Source of the DNA: Anaerolineales bacterium
Lineage (GTDB): Bacteria > Chloroflexota > Anaerolineae > Anaerolineales > DRMV01
Reading direction: 5' to 3'
Length of the DNA: 24,623 nt
NCBI GenBank assembly: GCA_015494815.1
Contig: WGAK01000216.1
Coordinates: 1 to 24,623 of the forward strand
Position numbers and translations under genes: made by a program. Below are positions 1 through 8,055 of this stretch, one piece after another (position 1 is the first letter of the stretch; every line of letters begins with the position of its first letter). Under the pieces are notes generated by a model. That model did not search any database, was not told the origin of the DNA, and worked only from the letters and a program-made list of their open reading frames with translations.

Positions 1-1781
1 CCGGCCAGGTTGGTGACCCGAACCTGGAAATCGCGCTCGCCGGCCGGGGGCATGGTCAGCAAGGGGGTCTCCTCCAGATACACCGGGGGCGTGACCTCCA
101 CATCGCCGCACAAGCCGGCCTCGGCAAAGGTTTCCGCGAACTGCGCGTACGTGTCGGGCCTGGCGAACTCGGCCAGGGTGGGGGCCTGAAGGCGGGCCGA
201 AAAGAGCCGCACCGCGCGCCGCGCGTCCAGCGCCACCAAAATCATCTGATAATCGGGGGCATCCTTCAAGCGGAAGACATCGCCGTAAACGACATACTTC
301 CCGTTGAGGTGCAGCGCAATGTCGGCCAGGGAATACTCGCTTTCCTCGCCTCGCAATTGGGCTCTGGCCATGGCGGCCAGCATCTCTTCGGCCATGATGG
401 AGTTGAAGAACGACACCCGCGTCGCGGTTTGCTGCAACTGGGCGGTCAAGGCGTGCTCCATGGGCGCGGCGAAGGCCGCCTGTTCTTCCGCAGAAATGCC
501 GCTGCCGAAGTTGAAGGCGAAAACCACGGCCCTCTCGCAGAGCGATTGCGCCTCACCGGCCTGGTGCGCTGTTCCGAGGCTGGCCCCAGGCTGCACGCGA
601 GCGGCATCGCCCACCCCTGCCAGCGCCAATGCCGGTCGGGCGAGCAGGTGCGACCCTGCGCTCGCGGTCAGGGTCGCCGTCCCGCCGCAGGGGATGGTCA
701 CGAACTGCGAGCGGGGCGCGGTGCCGTCGTCGGGCTGCAGCAGCACAAAGGCCGGGCCCGAGGCGACTTCGAGGCGAAAGTGGCCGTCGGTGGTGTGCTG
801 CGTCAGCGGCCGGGCCCGAGGGCCGGCAGGAAAGACGCTCACCCAGCCCGGCCCGCCCAGGGCGCCTTCCAGCGCGCCGGGGCGGGTGCACACTTCCAGG
901 GTGAGGGCCGCGGAAGTCCATTCCTCCATATCCGGTTCGTCCAGCGCCTCCAGGGCTTCCAGGTCGTTCCCGGCCTCGGCCAGGGCCTGCTGATAGGCCG
1001 CGGTATCCGCGGCCACCAACTGATACTGGCCCGCCTCTCCACCCCGCAGGTACAAATCCCGGCCCACGAATTCCCCCAGCGGGACGCCGAAGAAGGGGCC
1101 GGGCACCAACAGGCCCTCCGCGTCAGGCACCAGGCGCAGGGTGCCTTCGGACTCCACGGACCCGCTGGCGGGGGGCGCCGGCCCTTCCTCCGCCGCCGGC
1201 GCTTCGTCGGGCGGAGGCGGGGTGAACTCGATAAAGGCGTACAGCCCCTCGGGCAGGCCGTAGGCATAAGCCCGCACCCGAATAGCCTCGCCCGGCTCGA
1301 CCACGGTGCGCTCCATGACCAGCCAGAGTCCCGGCTCCGTCACCACGCGAAACGAGCCCGAGACCAACGAGCCTTTTTCGTCCGTCACATAGGCCAGGGC
1401 CGTGCCCGCGGCGGCCTGCTCGGGAATCACCACGCGGGCCTCGCCGTCCTGGAAGGGCACCTCGACCACGGCCTCGGTACCCGGGATGGCATAGCGCAGA
1501 GTGCCGCGCGAGAGCGTGTCGGAGCGTATTCGCACCTCGGCGCCCGGCTCGACCACTTCGGGGTCAAAGGTCAGGCGGCCGAAAACGGGCAGGTCCTCGG
1601 GGTTGACCGGCTCTTCGGCCGGGGATGGGTCCACCTCGACGCCGGGGGCGGCCCCCTCCACGGCGGCCGTGGTGTCTGGGGCAGGCCCGGAAACGGCGGG
1701 CGTGGACTCCGCAACCGGCCGACACCCGGCCAGCACCGCAAGCCCCCCTACCATCAAGGCGCACCATAACATGCGTGACAT
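1..1781 (-). CDS. Secreted lipoprotein with possible CsgG/TolB-N-like domain (partial, C-terminus off left edge)
   Basis: The reading frame is open from an ATG at 1781 to the left edge, about 593 residues with no stop, so the gene is truncated by the window. AGGAGG lies at 1791-1796, 9 nt before the ATG, which fixes the start. The N-terminus (MSRMLWCALMVGGLAVLAGC) is a lipoprotein signal peptide with lipobox LAGC and Cys20 as the lipidated residue. A Pro/Ala/Glu-rich linker follows, then beta-rich segments around residues 50-190 that resemble Ig-like surface domains. From about residue 414 (CERAVVFAFNFG) to about 515 (GKYVVYGDV, then an aliphatic strand ending LFSARL) the pattern recalls CsgG/TolB N-terminal-like lipoproteins, a weak resemblance only. 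It is transcribed divergently from the ABC importer operon and is not a BMP-type binding protein. I do not recognise its function. Confidence 0.8.
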   Translation of the reverse strand, partial: MSRMLWCALMVGGLAVLAGCRPVAESTPAVSGPAPDTTAAVEGAAPGVEVDPSPAEEPVNPEDLPVFGRLTFDPEVVEPGAEVRIRSDTLSRGTLRYAIPGTEAVVEVPFQDGEARVVIPEQAAAGTALAYVTDEKGSLVSGSFRVVTEPGLWLVMERTVVEPGEAIRVRAYAYGLPEGLYAFIEFTPPPPDEAPAAEEGPAPPASGSVESEGTLRLVPDAEGLLVPGPFFGVPLGEFVGRDLYLRGGEAGQYQLVAADTAAYQQALAEAGNDLEALEALDEPDMEEWTSAALTLEVCTRPGALEGALGGPGWVSVFPAGPRARPLTQHTTDGHFRLEVASGPAFVLLQPDDGTAPRSQFVTIPCGGTATLTASAGSHLLARPALALAGVGDAARVQPGASLGTAHQAGEAQSLCERAVVFAFNFGSGISAEEQAAFAAPMEHALTAQLQQTATRVSFFNSIMAEEMLAAMARAQLRGEESEYSLADIALHLNGKYVVYGDVFRLKDAPDYQMILVALDARRAVRLFSARLQAPTLAEFARPDTYAQFAETFAEAGLCGDVEVTPPVYLEETPLLTMPPAGERDFQVRVTNLA

Positions 1782-2073
1782 GGGATGTTTCCTCCTGGAT
1801 GGAACGCGCGGGCAACGGCGCTTGTTAATGTTATCATCTGCGAAAACAAAATGATTATCGAAAATCCCCAAAAGGCCATGCTCGAGGCCGCAACCGCCGT
1901 GATGCGCTTCTCATTTGCGCGGCTCGTGCCCCACAGCACAAGCGCGGGGGCCAACGGGGCGCGTGCCGATGTGGCCGAAATCGGTGAATGGGCAATCGTG
2001 GGGCGCAGGGCCGGAGGTGACTTTGGAGGCATGGGCGGGTTGGGGCTTGGAAGAACAGCCAACACCCCTGGCG

Positions 2074-2215
2074 TGTCATGGCGAGCCGCCACAGGCGGCG
2101 AAGCCATCTCCTGCGTGGGCCCGGCGAGGGCCTGGGCGTCTCGTGAGACGGCATAGGCTCCTGTCTGACGGCGTCAGGAGATTGCTTCGGGCGCTTCGCG
2201 CCCTCGCAACGACAC
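2074..2215. repeat. REP/MITE-like inverted-repeat element
   Basis: The left end (2074-2113) and the reverse complement of the right end (2175-2215) share a terminal pattern of TGTCRTNGCGAG, a GC-rich arm, CGAAGC and ATCTCCTG. The core holds further small hairpins: GTCTC-GT-GAGAC near 2138-2150 and CTGACG-G-CGTCAG near 2164-2176. The form resembles the dispersed GCGAG/ATCTCC palindromic elements common in many bacterial genomes. No transposase is present. A fragment of the same end (GTCGTTGCGAGGGCG) recurs at 19471-19485. Confidence 0.7.
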
Positions 2216-2302
2216 ATGCGAGGATGCCTGCCGCGGACAGTAGGTCGCACTTGATATACCCCCCTTCGGCAACTTTTGAGCGCCCCCGCCGCGCAGCATT
2301 GG

Positions 2303-2331
2303 CTTTTTTTCACCCGTCCCCGTGGTATAAT
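2303..2331 (+). promoter_or_regulatory. Extended -10 promoter of the ABC importer operon
   Basis: A perfect TATAAT at 2326-2331 is preceded by TG one base upstream (TGGTATAAT), an extended -10. The -35 region is only a T-rich stretch, which is tolerated with an extended -10. Transcription would start near 2338, giving a leader of about 50 nt before the ATG at 2391. Confidence 0.65.
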
Positions 2332-2390
2332 GAGCGCCAACCGCGGCCAGGGCGTCCATTTTGGCCGTTTCTCCTTACGCGAGGCCTTCG

Positions 2391-3908
2391 ATGCAGGTGG
2401 AACTCCGCAACATCCACAAATTTTTCGGCCCGGTGCATGCCAATCGGGGCATTACCCTCACCATCCCCGCCGGCACCATTCAGGGGCTGTTGGGCGAAAA
2501 TGGAGCCGGGAAGAGCACCTTGATGAAAATCCTCTCCGGCTTCATCCGGCCCGACCAGGGTGAGATTCGCCTGGACGGCCAATCGGTCACCTTCCATTCC
2601 CCCGCCGATGCCCTGGCGCAGGGCATCGGCATGTTGCACCAGGACCCGCTGGACTTCCCGCCTATGCGGGTGTTGGACAACTTCGTCACGGGCAGCCCCG
2701 GTGGACTGTTGCCCGACCGCGAGGACGCGCGGCAGGCCCTGCTTTCCATCAGCCAGCAATTCGGCTTCTCGCTGGACCCCGACGCGTATGTGGACACGCT
2801 CACCGTGGGCGAGCGGCAGCAGTTGGAAATCGTGCGCTTGCTCTGGCTGGGCGCGCGGGTGTTGATTTTCGACGAGCCCACCACCGGCATCAGCGCGCAA
2901 CAGCGGCAGAAACTCTTTGCCGCGCTGCGTCGTCTGGCCGATGAAGGCCGTACCATCATCTTCGTGACCCACAAACTGGAAGAAGTGCAGGCCCTGTGCC
3001 ATCGCGTGGCCGTGTTGCGGGCCGGTGAACTGGTGGGCACGGCCGATGCCCCCTACGACCTGGACCGCCTGGTGGAGATGATGTTCGGCAAGGTCATCTC
3101 CGTGGGCCGCGCGGACCCCGTCCCCCTGGGCGAGACCGTGCTGGCGCTGGAAGACCTGGCCGTGGAGGACCATCGCCTGAACATTCGCGGGGTCACGCTG
3201 AACATTCGGGCCGGCGAGGTGGTGGGCCTGGCAGGCATGGAGGGCAGCGGCCAGCGCCGCTTGCTCCGCGCGGCCGCGGGGCTCATTCGGCCCACGGGCG
3301 GTCGGGTGCGCTTCCTGGGCCGGGACATGACCGGCCGGCCCTACCTGGACTTCCACCGGGCGGGCGCGGCCTATATCCCCGCGGACCGCATGACCGAGGG
3401 GCTCTTCCCCGACTTGACCATCGCAGAGCATGTGGCCCTGGCCCGGCAGCGGGTGGGCTTCTTCTTGCGCGCCGAGGCCATGCGCGCCTGGGCCCAGGAG
3501 GCCATCCGGCACTTTTCCATTCGGGGGCGGCCCGAAACCCCCGCGCGGGCGCTTTCGGGCGGCAATCAGCAGCGCCTGTTGCTGGCCCTGATGCGCCCCG
3601 ACCTGCGCTTGATTTTCATGGAACACCCCACCCGCGGGCTGGATTTGGAATCTGCACTGTGGATTTGGGGCCAACTCAAAAACCGCTGTCGGCAGGGCGC
3701 GGCCCTCTTCTTCATGTCGTCCGACCTGGAGGAACTGCTCAACTACAGCGACCGGGTGCTGGTGTTCTTCGGCGGGCGTGTTTCACGGCCTTTGCCGGCC
3801 ACAGAATTGGATGTGGAAAAACTGGGCCAACTCATCGGCGGCTATGGCTTCGACCGGGTCGTCAACACCGCGGCCCCGGCCGCACACACCGAGGGCGAGG
3901 CAGCATGA
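2391..3908 (+). CDS. ABC transporter ATP-binding protein, nucleoside/simple-sugar (BMP) type
   Basis: A 505-residue protein with two fused nucleotide-binding domains, the usual size for ATPases of BMP-type importers (YufO/NupO or RbsA-like). The N-terminal domain has Walker A GENGAGKST at residues 35-43, a signature-like LTVGERQQ near 136 and Walker B VLIFDEPTTGIS near 157. The C-terminal domain has a degenerate Walker A (GMEGSGQRR near 280), LSGGNQQR near 386 and a Walker B-like FMEHPTRGLD near 406, the usual asymmetry of this family. It would power uptake through the two permeases that follow and sit on the cytoplasmic face of the membrane. I chose ATG 2391 because GAGG at 2381-2384 lies 6 nt upstream; an in-frame TTG at 2361 is the alternative. 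The stop overlaps the next start (ATGA). The substrate, nucleosides or a sugar, is inferred from family only. Confidence 0.9.
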   Translation: MQVELRNIHKFFGPVHANRGITLTIPAGTIQGLLGENGAGKSTLMKILSGFIRPDQGEIRLDGQSVTFHSPADALAQGIGMLHQDPLDFPPMRVLDNFVTGSPGGLLPDREDARQALLSISQQFGFSLDPDAYVDTLTVGERQQLEIVRLLWLGARVLIFDEPTTGISAQQRQKLFAALRRLADEGRTIIFVTHKLEEVQALCHRVAVLRAGELVGTADAPYDLDRLVEMMFGKVISVGRADPVPLGETVLALEDLAVEDHRLNIRGVTLNIRAGEVVGLAGMEGSGQRRLLRAAAGLIRPTGGRVRFLGRDMTGRPYLDFHRAGAAYIPADRMTEGLFPDLTIAEHVALARQRVGFFLRAEAMRAWAQEAIRHFSIRGRPETPARALSGGNQQRLLLALMRPDLRLIFMEHPTRGLDLESALWIWGQLKNRCRQGAALFFMSSDLEELLNYSDRVLVFFGGRVSRPLPATELDVEKLGQLIGGYGFDRVVNTAAPAAHTEGEAA

Positions 3909-4993
3909 ACCAAAACATGACCTGGCGCGAAACCTTGCTGTACCGGGGCGGCGCGGTGCTGTTGGCTCTGGCGCTGACCTCGCTGGTCATCTGGGTGAGC
4001 AGCCCCTCGACCCCGCCGTGGGAGGTGCTGGGTCTGGTCTTCCGGGGCGCGTTCTCCACCCCCGCGCAGGGCGGGCTCTCGTGGAAGAAAGTGGCCGATG
4101 TGCTGGTCGCCTGGATTCCCATGCTTTTGGCCGCGGCCGGGCTGCTCATCACCTTTGCCGCGGGGCTGTGGAACATCGGCGTGGAGGGGCAAATCGTCAT
4201 GGGCGCGGTGTTCACCACCTGGGTGCTGCGGCTGATGCAAGACAGCACCGCGCCGCCGGCGTTGGCGCTCACCCTGGCCCTGGTGGCCGGCGCGGTGGGC
4301 GGCGCGCTGTGGGCGTTGGGAGTGGGCCTGCTGCGCACTTATGGCGGGGTGAACGAAATCTTCGGCGGCCTGGGCCTGAACTTCGTGGCCACCACCGTGG
4401 TGCTGTGGCTGATTTTCGGCCCCTGGAAGCGCCCCGGCATCGGCTCCATGAGCGGCACCGAACCCTTCCCGCCCGAACTGCACCTGCCCACCTGGGGCGA
4501 TACCCGGCTGAGCGGCGTGGCGTTGCTCATCGGCCTGGGAGGCATGGCCCTGGCCTATGTGCTGCTCAAAGGCACCTCGTTCGGCCTGCGCCTCAAAGCC
4601 GTGGGGAACAATCCTCGGGCCGCGCGCCTCATGGGCCTGCGGCCCGCGCGTTACATGATGCTGGCCTTTGGCCTGGGCGGCGCGCTGGTGGGCCTGGCCG
4701 GGTCCATTCAGGTCACCGGCGTGTACTACCGCCTCATCCCGGCCATTTCCAGCGGTTACGGCTGGCTGGGGCTGCTGGTGTGCATGCTGGTGAACTTCGA
4801 CCCCACCTGGGCGCCGTTGGTGGCGCTGTTCTTCGCGGCCATCAACATCGGCAGCATCCAGTTGCCCATCGTGCTGTCCCTCGACTCCAGCCTGGCGGGC
4901 GTCATCCAGGGCTCGCTGGTCTTCTCCTTCCTCTTCACCGAAGGGCTACGGCGCCTGGTGCTCCAACGGCGGGCCCGGGCCGCGGCTTCTTGA
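3905..4993 (+). CDS. ABC transporter permease (BPD_transp_2 family), first of two
   Basis: A 362-residue, highly hydrophobic protein with about eight to ten predicted membrane segments. The first covers roughly residues 13-32 (GGAVLLALALTSLVIWV). Segments such as AAGLLITFAAGLWNIGVEGQ and the cytoplasmic loop NNPRAARLMGLRPARYM, which contacts the ATPase, are typical of the YufP/NupP and RbsC superfamily of nucleoside and simple-sugar permeases. It begins at an ATG that overlaps the ATPase stop codon by 4 bases (ATGA), indicating translational coupling. It should form a heteromeric membrane channel with the next gene product. The length is normal for the family. The transported substrate cannot be read from the sequence. 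Confidence 0.9.
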   Translation: MNQNMTWRETLLYRGGAVLLALALTSLVIWVSSPSTPPWEVLGLVFRGAFSTPAQGGLSWKKVADVLVAWIPMLLAAAGLLITFAAGLWNIGVEGQIVMGAVFTTWVLRLMQDSTAPPALALTLALVAGAVGGALWALGVGLLRTYGGVNEIFGGLGLNFVATTVVLWLIFGPWKRPGIGSMSGTEPFPPELHLPTWGDTRLSGVALLIGLGGMALAYVLLKGTSFGLRLKAVGNNPRAARLMGLRPARYMMLAFGLGGALVGLAGSIQVTGVYYRLIPAISSGYGWLGLLVCMLVNFDPTWAPLVALFFAAINIGSIQLPIVLSLDSSLAGVIQGSLVFSFLFTEGLRRLVLQRRARAAAS

Positions 4994-5011
4994 CCACGCG
5001 GGAGTGCATCC

Positions 5012-6010
5012 ATGACCTGGGACACCATCCTCACCGGCTTGGCCGGCGTCGTCGCGATGGCAACCCCGGTGGTGTTCGCCACCTTAGGGGAAACCCTCAC
5101 CGAGCGGGCCGGGGTCATCAATCTGTCGGTCAACGGCACCATCTTGCTGGCCGCCATGGGCGGCTTTGCCGCGGCCCTCACCACCGACAACTTGTGGCTG
5201 GGCTTTGGGGTCGGGATGCTCATCGGCGGCGTGGTGGCCGCGCTGCTGGCCTTCACCAGCCTGAGCCTCAAGCAGTCGCAAATCGCCGTGGGCTTCGTGC
5301 TGGCCCTGCTCACGCGCGACCTGGCCTACTATCTGGGCAACCCGTTCGTGGGCAAGCAGGGCCCCCGGGTGCCCGTGATGACCTTGCCCGGCCTGAGCCG
5401 CATTCCCGTGCTGGGGGCTTTGCTGTTTGACCACGACCCCTTGACCTACCTGAGCATCGTGCTCATCTTCGTCACCTGGTTCTGGGTGTACAAAACCCGC
5501 CCCGGCCTCATCTTGCAGGGCCTGGGGGAGCGCCCGGCCGCGGCCTATGCCCGCGGCGCGAATGTGCGCTTGCAGCGTTATGTCTACACCATCTTGGGCG
5601 GCATGCTGGTGGGGCTGGCCGGACCCACGTATTCCCTCAGCGTCAAGGCCGGTTGGAAAGGCACGATTTCGGGCCTGGACGGCATCGGCTGGATTGCGCT
5701 GGCCTTGACCATCTTTGGCGCGTGGAACCCCTTGCGGGGCGCGGTCGGCGCTTATCTCTTCGCCTTGCTGCAGTGGCTGAGCCTGGTGGTGCAGCCTTAT
5801 CTGCCCGATGTGCCCACGCAGGTGTTGCAGGTGGCCCCCTTCCCGCTGATGATTTTGACCCTGCTGTTGGTGAACATCGGCAACACCGAGTGGATGAAGC
5901 GCACCCTGGCCGGTTTGCCGCCCGATGCCCGGCACACGGTGGCGCGTATCCTGCGGGCCATGCAGGTCACGCCTCCCGCGGGCCTGGGGCGGGCGTTCGA
6001 GGAAGAATGA
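5012..6010 (+). CDS. ABC transporter permease (BPD_transp_2 family), second of two
   Basis: A 332-residue membrane protein, the usual length of the second, YufQ/NupQ-like permease. The N-terminal stretch ATLGETLTERAGVINLSVNG is highly characteristic of this subunit, and KTRPGLILQGLGERPAAAYA is the cytoplasmic coupling region. Several hydrophobic helices follow, with NPLRGAVGAYLFALLQW near the C-terminus. GGAG at 5001-5004 lies 7 nt before the ATG, 18 nt after the preceding stop, so it is the third gene of the operon. It ends 30 bp from the convergent ftcD stop, and I saw no strong terminator hairpin in that gap. Family assignment is firm; the nucleoside substrate is inferred. Confidence 0.9.
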   Translation: MTWDTILTGLAGVVAMATPVVFATLGETLTERAGVINLSVNGTILLAAMGGFAAALTTDNLWLGFGVGMLIGGVVAALLAFTSLSLKQSQIAVGFVLALLTRDLAYYLGNPFVGKQGPRVPVMTLPGLSRIPVLGALLFDHDPLTYLSIVLIFVTWFWVYKTRPGLILQGLGERPAAAYARGANVRLQRYVYTILGGMLVGLAGPTYSLSVKAGWKGTISGLDGIGWIALALTIFGAWNPLRGAVGAYLFALLQWLSLVVQPYLPDVPTQVLQVAPFPLMILTLLLVNIGNTEWMKRTLAGLPPDARHTVARILRAMQVTPPAGLGRAFEEE

Positions 6011-6040
6011 GCCTCGGCCTCGTGGCAGCGCGGTCGGCGT

Positions 6041-7375
6041 TCAGTCCCCGTTGAAGCGCACAATCCGCTCGGCCTGCGCCAGGGTCACATCCAGCGCATC
6101 CAGGGCGATGTCCCAATCCAGGCGTAACCCTGCGCCACCCCCCGGCGGCCGTGCCGGGATGTCCTGGCGGACGGCTTTGAGCCGGTCGAGCACGGCCTGC
6201 GCGGTCGCGCGGGCCAGGTCCCAGAGGGCGCGGCGTTCGGGGCCGGAACGCGGCGCGCGCTGCGCGTCGTTGTAGGCCCAGGCGTCGGCTTCGGCCAGGG
6301 CCAGCACATCCTGCGCCGCGGCCTGCCAGGCCTGGGCCCGTGCGGGCTCCCCGGCTGCGCGGCGCCACAGTTTGGCCAGCAACCCCAAGGCCAGGGCTGC
6401 CTGCCCGGCCACCAGTGCCAGCCCCGCGGGTGCGGGCGCGTCGGGGTCGCTCAGGCTGCGCAGCACATCGCGGCCGGGCCGCCAGAACGCCTCGGCCAGC
6501 CGCGGCTCCAGCACCTGCCGCGCGGTGAAGGCGTCCATTTGCAAATACCAGCGCGCGGCCTCGAAAAGCGCCTCTTGGGGAATCATGCCCACCAATTCGC
6601 TGTGGTGGACCCCCACGCCGTAACGCGCGGCCTCGCGGCGGATGAGTTCCACCACCCGCGGCAAGGGCGTGCGCCGAAAGTTGGTCAGGTTCATGGAGAC
6701 CTGCGCCCGCCCACCGACTTGCAGACCCAGGGCCTTGACATACCGCAGCCCGCCCGACGAATGGCGCACCGCGCGGGCGATGCGTCGTGCAATCGCCACA
6801 TCGTCGGTGGTCAGGTAGACATTGAAGGCGATGAGAAAATCGCGCGCGCCGATGACCACCGCGCCGGCCGGGCCCGCCTGCGCGGGGCCGAAATCGGGCT
6901 GCCAGCGCGGGTCACGGCCGATGCCGGCCCGCAGCGCGGCATAGCCCCCCCGGCGGATGTTCTCCAGCGCATGGCGTTCGGGGCGCGTGGCCGCGGCCCC
7001 GTACAGGTACACGGGCAGGCCCAGACGCTGGCCCACCTGCTGGCCCACCTGCCGGGCGACGGCCACCGCGTCGTCCAGGCTCATGTCCTCTAAGGGCACG
7101 AAGGGCACCACATCGGCCGCGCCGATGAAGGGGTGCTGGCCCGTGTGTTGGGTGAGGTCAATGCGCCGTGCCGCCTCGGCAATGCCCCGGAACGCGGCCT
7201 GGGCAACCGCGTCGGGCGGCCCGGCTAAGGTGACCACCGTGCGGTTGTGGTCCGCGTCGCTGTGGCGGTCGAGGATTTTGACCCCCGGCACCGCGGCCAT
7301 GCTGGCCGTAATGGCCGCGATGACCTCGCGGCGTCGGCCCTCCGAGAAGTTCGGCACACATTCCAGCAGGCGCAT
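6041..7375 (-). CDS. ftcD: Glutamate formimidoyltransferase with a shortened cyclodeaminase-like C-terminal domain
   Basis: A 444-residue protein. Residues 1 to about 300 are a formiminotransferase domain that moves the formimino group from formiminoglutamate to tetrahydrofolate in histidine breakdown. It starts with the family's MRLLECVPNFSEGR and carries the catalytic His region TGQHPFIGAADVVPFVPL, with His81 matching the conserved His of the family. Residues about 315-444 are helical and resemble a cyclodeaminase domain (PAPAG near its start, VRFN at its end), but the usual PGGGS-type motif is absent and the domain is well below the roughly 200 residues expected. The ATG overlaps the upstream endonuclease stop by one base (TGATG), with AGGAGG 7 nt upstream inside that gene. 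No other hut genes are in the window. Transferase activity is well supported; cyclodeaminase activity is doubtful. Confidence 0.85.
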   Translation of the reverse strand: MRLLECVPNFSEGRRREVIAAITASMAAVPGVKILDRHSDADHNRTVVTLAGPPDAVAQAAFRGIAEAARRIDLTQHTGQHPFIGAADVVPFVPLEDMSLDDAVAVARQVGQQVGQRLGLPVYLYGAAATRPERHALENIRRGGYAALRAGIGRDPRWQPDFGPAQAGPAGAVVIGARDFLIAFNVYLTTDDVAIARRIARAVRHSSGGLRYVKALGLQVGGRAQVSMNLTNFRRTPLPRVVELIRREAARYGVGVHHSELVGMIPQEALFEAARWYLQMDAFTARQVLEPRLAEAFWRPGRDVLRSLSDPDAPAPAGLALVAGQAALALGLLAKLWRRAAGEPARAQAWQAAAQDVLALAEADAWAYNDAQRAPRSGPERRALWDLARATAQAVLDRLKAVRQDIPARPPGGGAGLRLDWDIALDALDVTLAQAERIVRFNGD

Positions 7376-8055
7376 CAGCCGCCCTCCTCGGCCCGCTGCC
7401 GCAGGTGGTGGATTTCGGCTTGAATAGCGGTGACGACCTCGGGATTGGCGATGATTTTGCGCCGGCATTCACGACGCGAAAAAACGATGAAGACCTGGCC
7501 GCCAAACCGGCGTTTAAAGGAGCGGTGGGCTTTGGCCATGCGCTGGCGCCAGGCGTGAATCTCGGGAGCGTGTTCATACGAGAGCGGCTTGATTTGCACC
7601 CCAATCTGGTAAGCCCCTACCGGGATAAGGAAGTCAACCTGATAGCGTCGGTCAATGTCGTCGGGCGCCGGTTCAATGGGAACGCCTAAAAGTTGACGCA
7701 ACTGGCCGTAGATGGTCTCAATTTCCCTTTGGTAGCCCTCGAAGGTGCGCCGTAGAACCAGATTGCGGATGTAAGCCACGCATTCTTCCAAAGTAATGTC
7801 CTCGACCTCCGCACGCAGAACCTCGGTAATCTTGACGAATAATCGTTCACCCAATTCGCGCAGATAGGCTTGGGGCGACTGGTGAATGCCTTGCTCGGCC
7901 AGCATTTGCTCCAAACGAGCGTAGTAGGCGGTTTCCCATTCTTGCAAACTACGCGGGGCAACCTCCCGAATCCAGGCCGACACCGGCCCTACGCGGCGCT
8001 TCTTGTTCAACCCCCACCGATTGGTTGCCATGTTGAGCACCCATTCCTTAGCCAT
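7375..8055 (-). CDS. Type II restriction endonuclease, MjaI family (predicted CTAG specificity)
   Basis: A 226-residue protein starting MAKEWVLNMATNRWGLN, followed by VGPVSAWIREVAPRSLQEWE. This N-terminus and the YQREIETIYGQLRQLLG segment match my memory of the MjaI restriction endonuclease family. A PD-(D/E)XK-like core is plausible in YQVDFLIPVGAYQIGVQIKP (residues about 145-164), with an acidic residue, a strand and then Q-x-K, and FGGQVFIVFS as a following strand. The ATG at 8055 has AGGAGG 9 nt upstream and overlaps the end of the methyltransferase gene by 8 bp, so the pair is coupled. Its GC is clearly lower than that of alaS and ftcD, suggesting transfer. It would cut unmethylated DNA; CTAG specificity is inferred from the founding family member. 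An in-frame extension upstream to 8220 is only overlap with the methyltransferase. Confidence 0.78.
   Translation of the reverse strand: MAKEWVLNMATNRWGLNKKRRVGPVSAWIREVAPRSLQEWETAYYARLEQMLAEQGIHQSPQAYLRELGERLFVKITEVLRAEVEDITLEECVAYIRNLVLRRTFEGYQREIETIYGQLRQLLGVPIEPAPDDIDRRYQVDFLIPVGAYQIGVQIKPLSYEHAPEIHAWRQRMAKAHRSFKRRFGGQVFIVFSRRECRRKIIANPEVVTAIQAEIHHLRQRAEEGG

Larger units (their letters stand above)
1782..2390. other. Gene-poor intergenic region between divergent genes
   Basis: About 600 bases without a convincing gene. The first part (about 1820-1870) is AT-rich relative to the window and should hold the promoter of the minus-strand lipoprotein gene, although I could not settle on a clear -35/-10 pair. 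The middle holds a REP/MITE-like inverted repeat (2074-2215). The right end holds the promoter of the ABC importer. Frames open through the region give low-complexity or repeat-derived peptides and no recognisable family. Confidence 0.6.

Noticed and set aside
309..1769. Long open frame on the plus strand
   Set aside because: It is antisense to the lipoprotein gene, whose start has a strong ribosome site, signal peptide and lipobox; the plus-strand peptide has low-complexity, family-less composition.
1785..2340. Overlapping open frames in the gap before the ABC operon
   Set aside because: They run through the REP-like element and give repeat-derived or compositionally odd peptides on both strands; no start signals support them.
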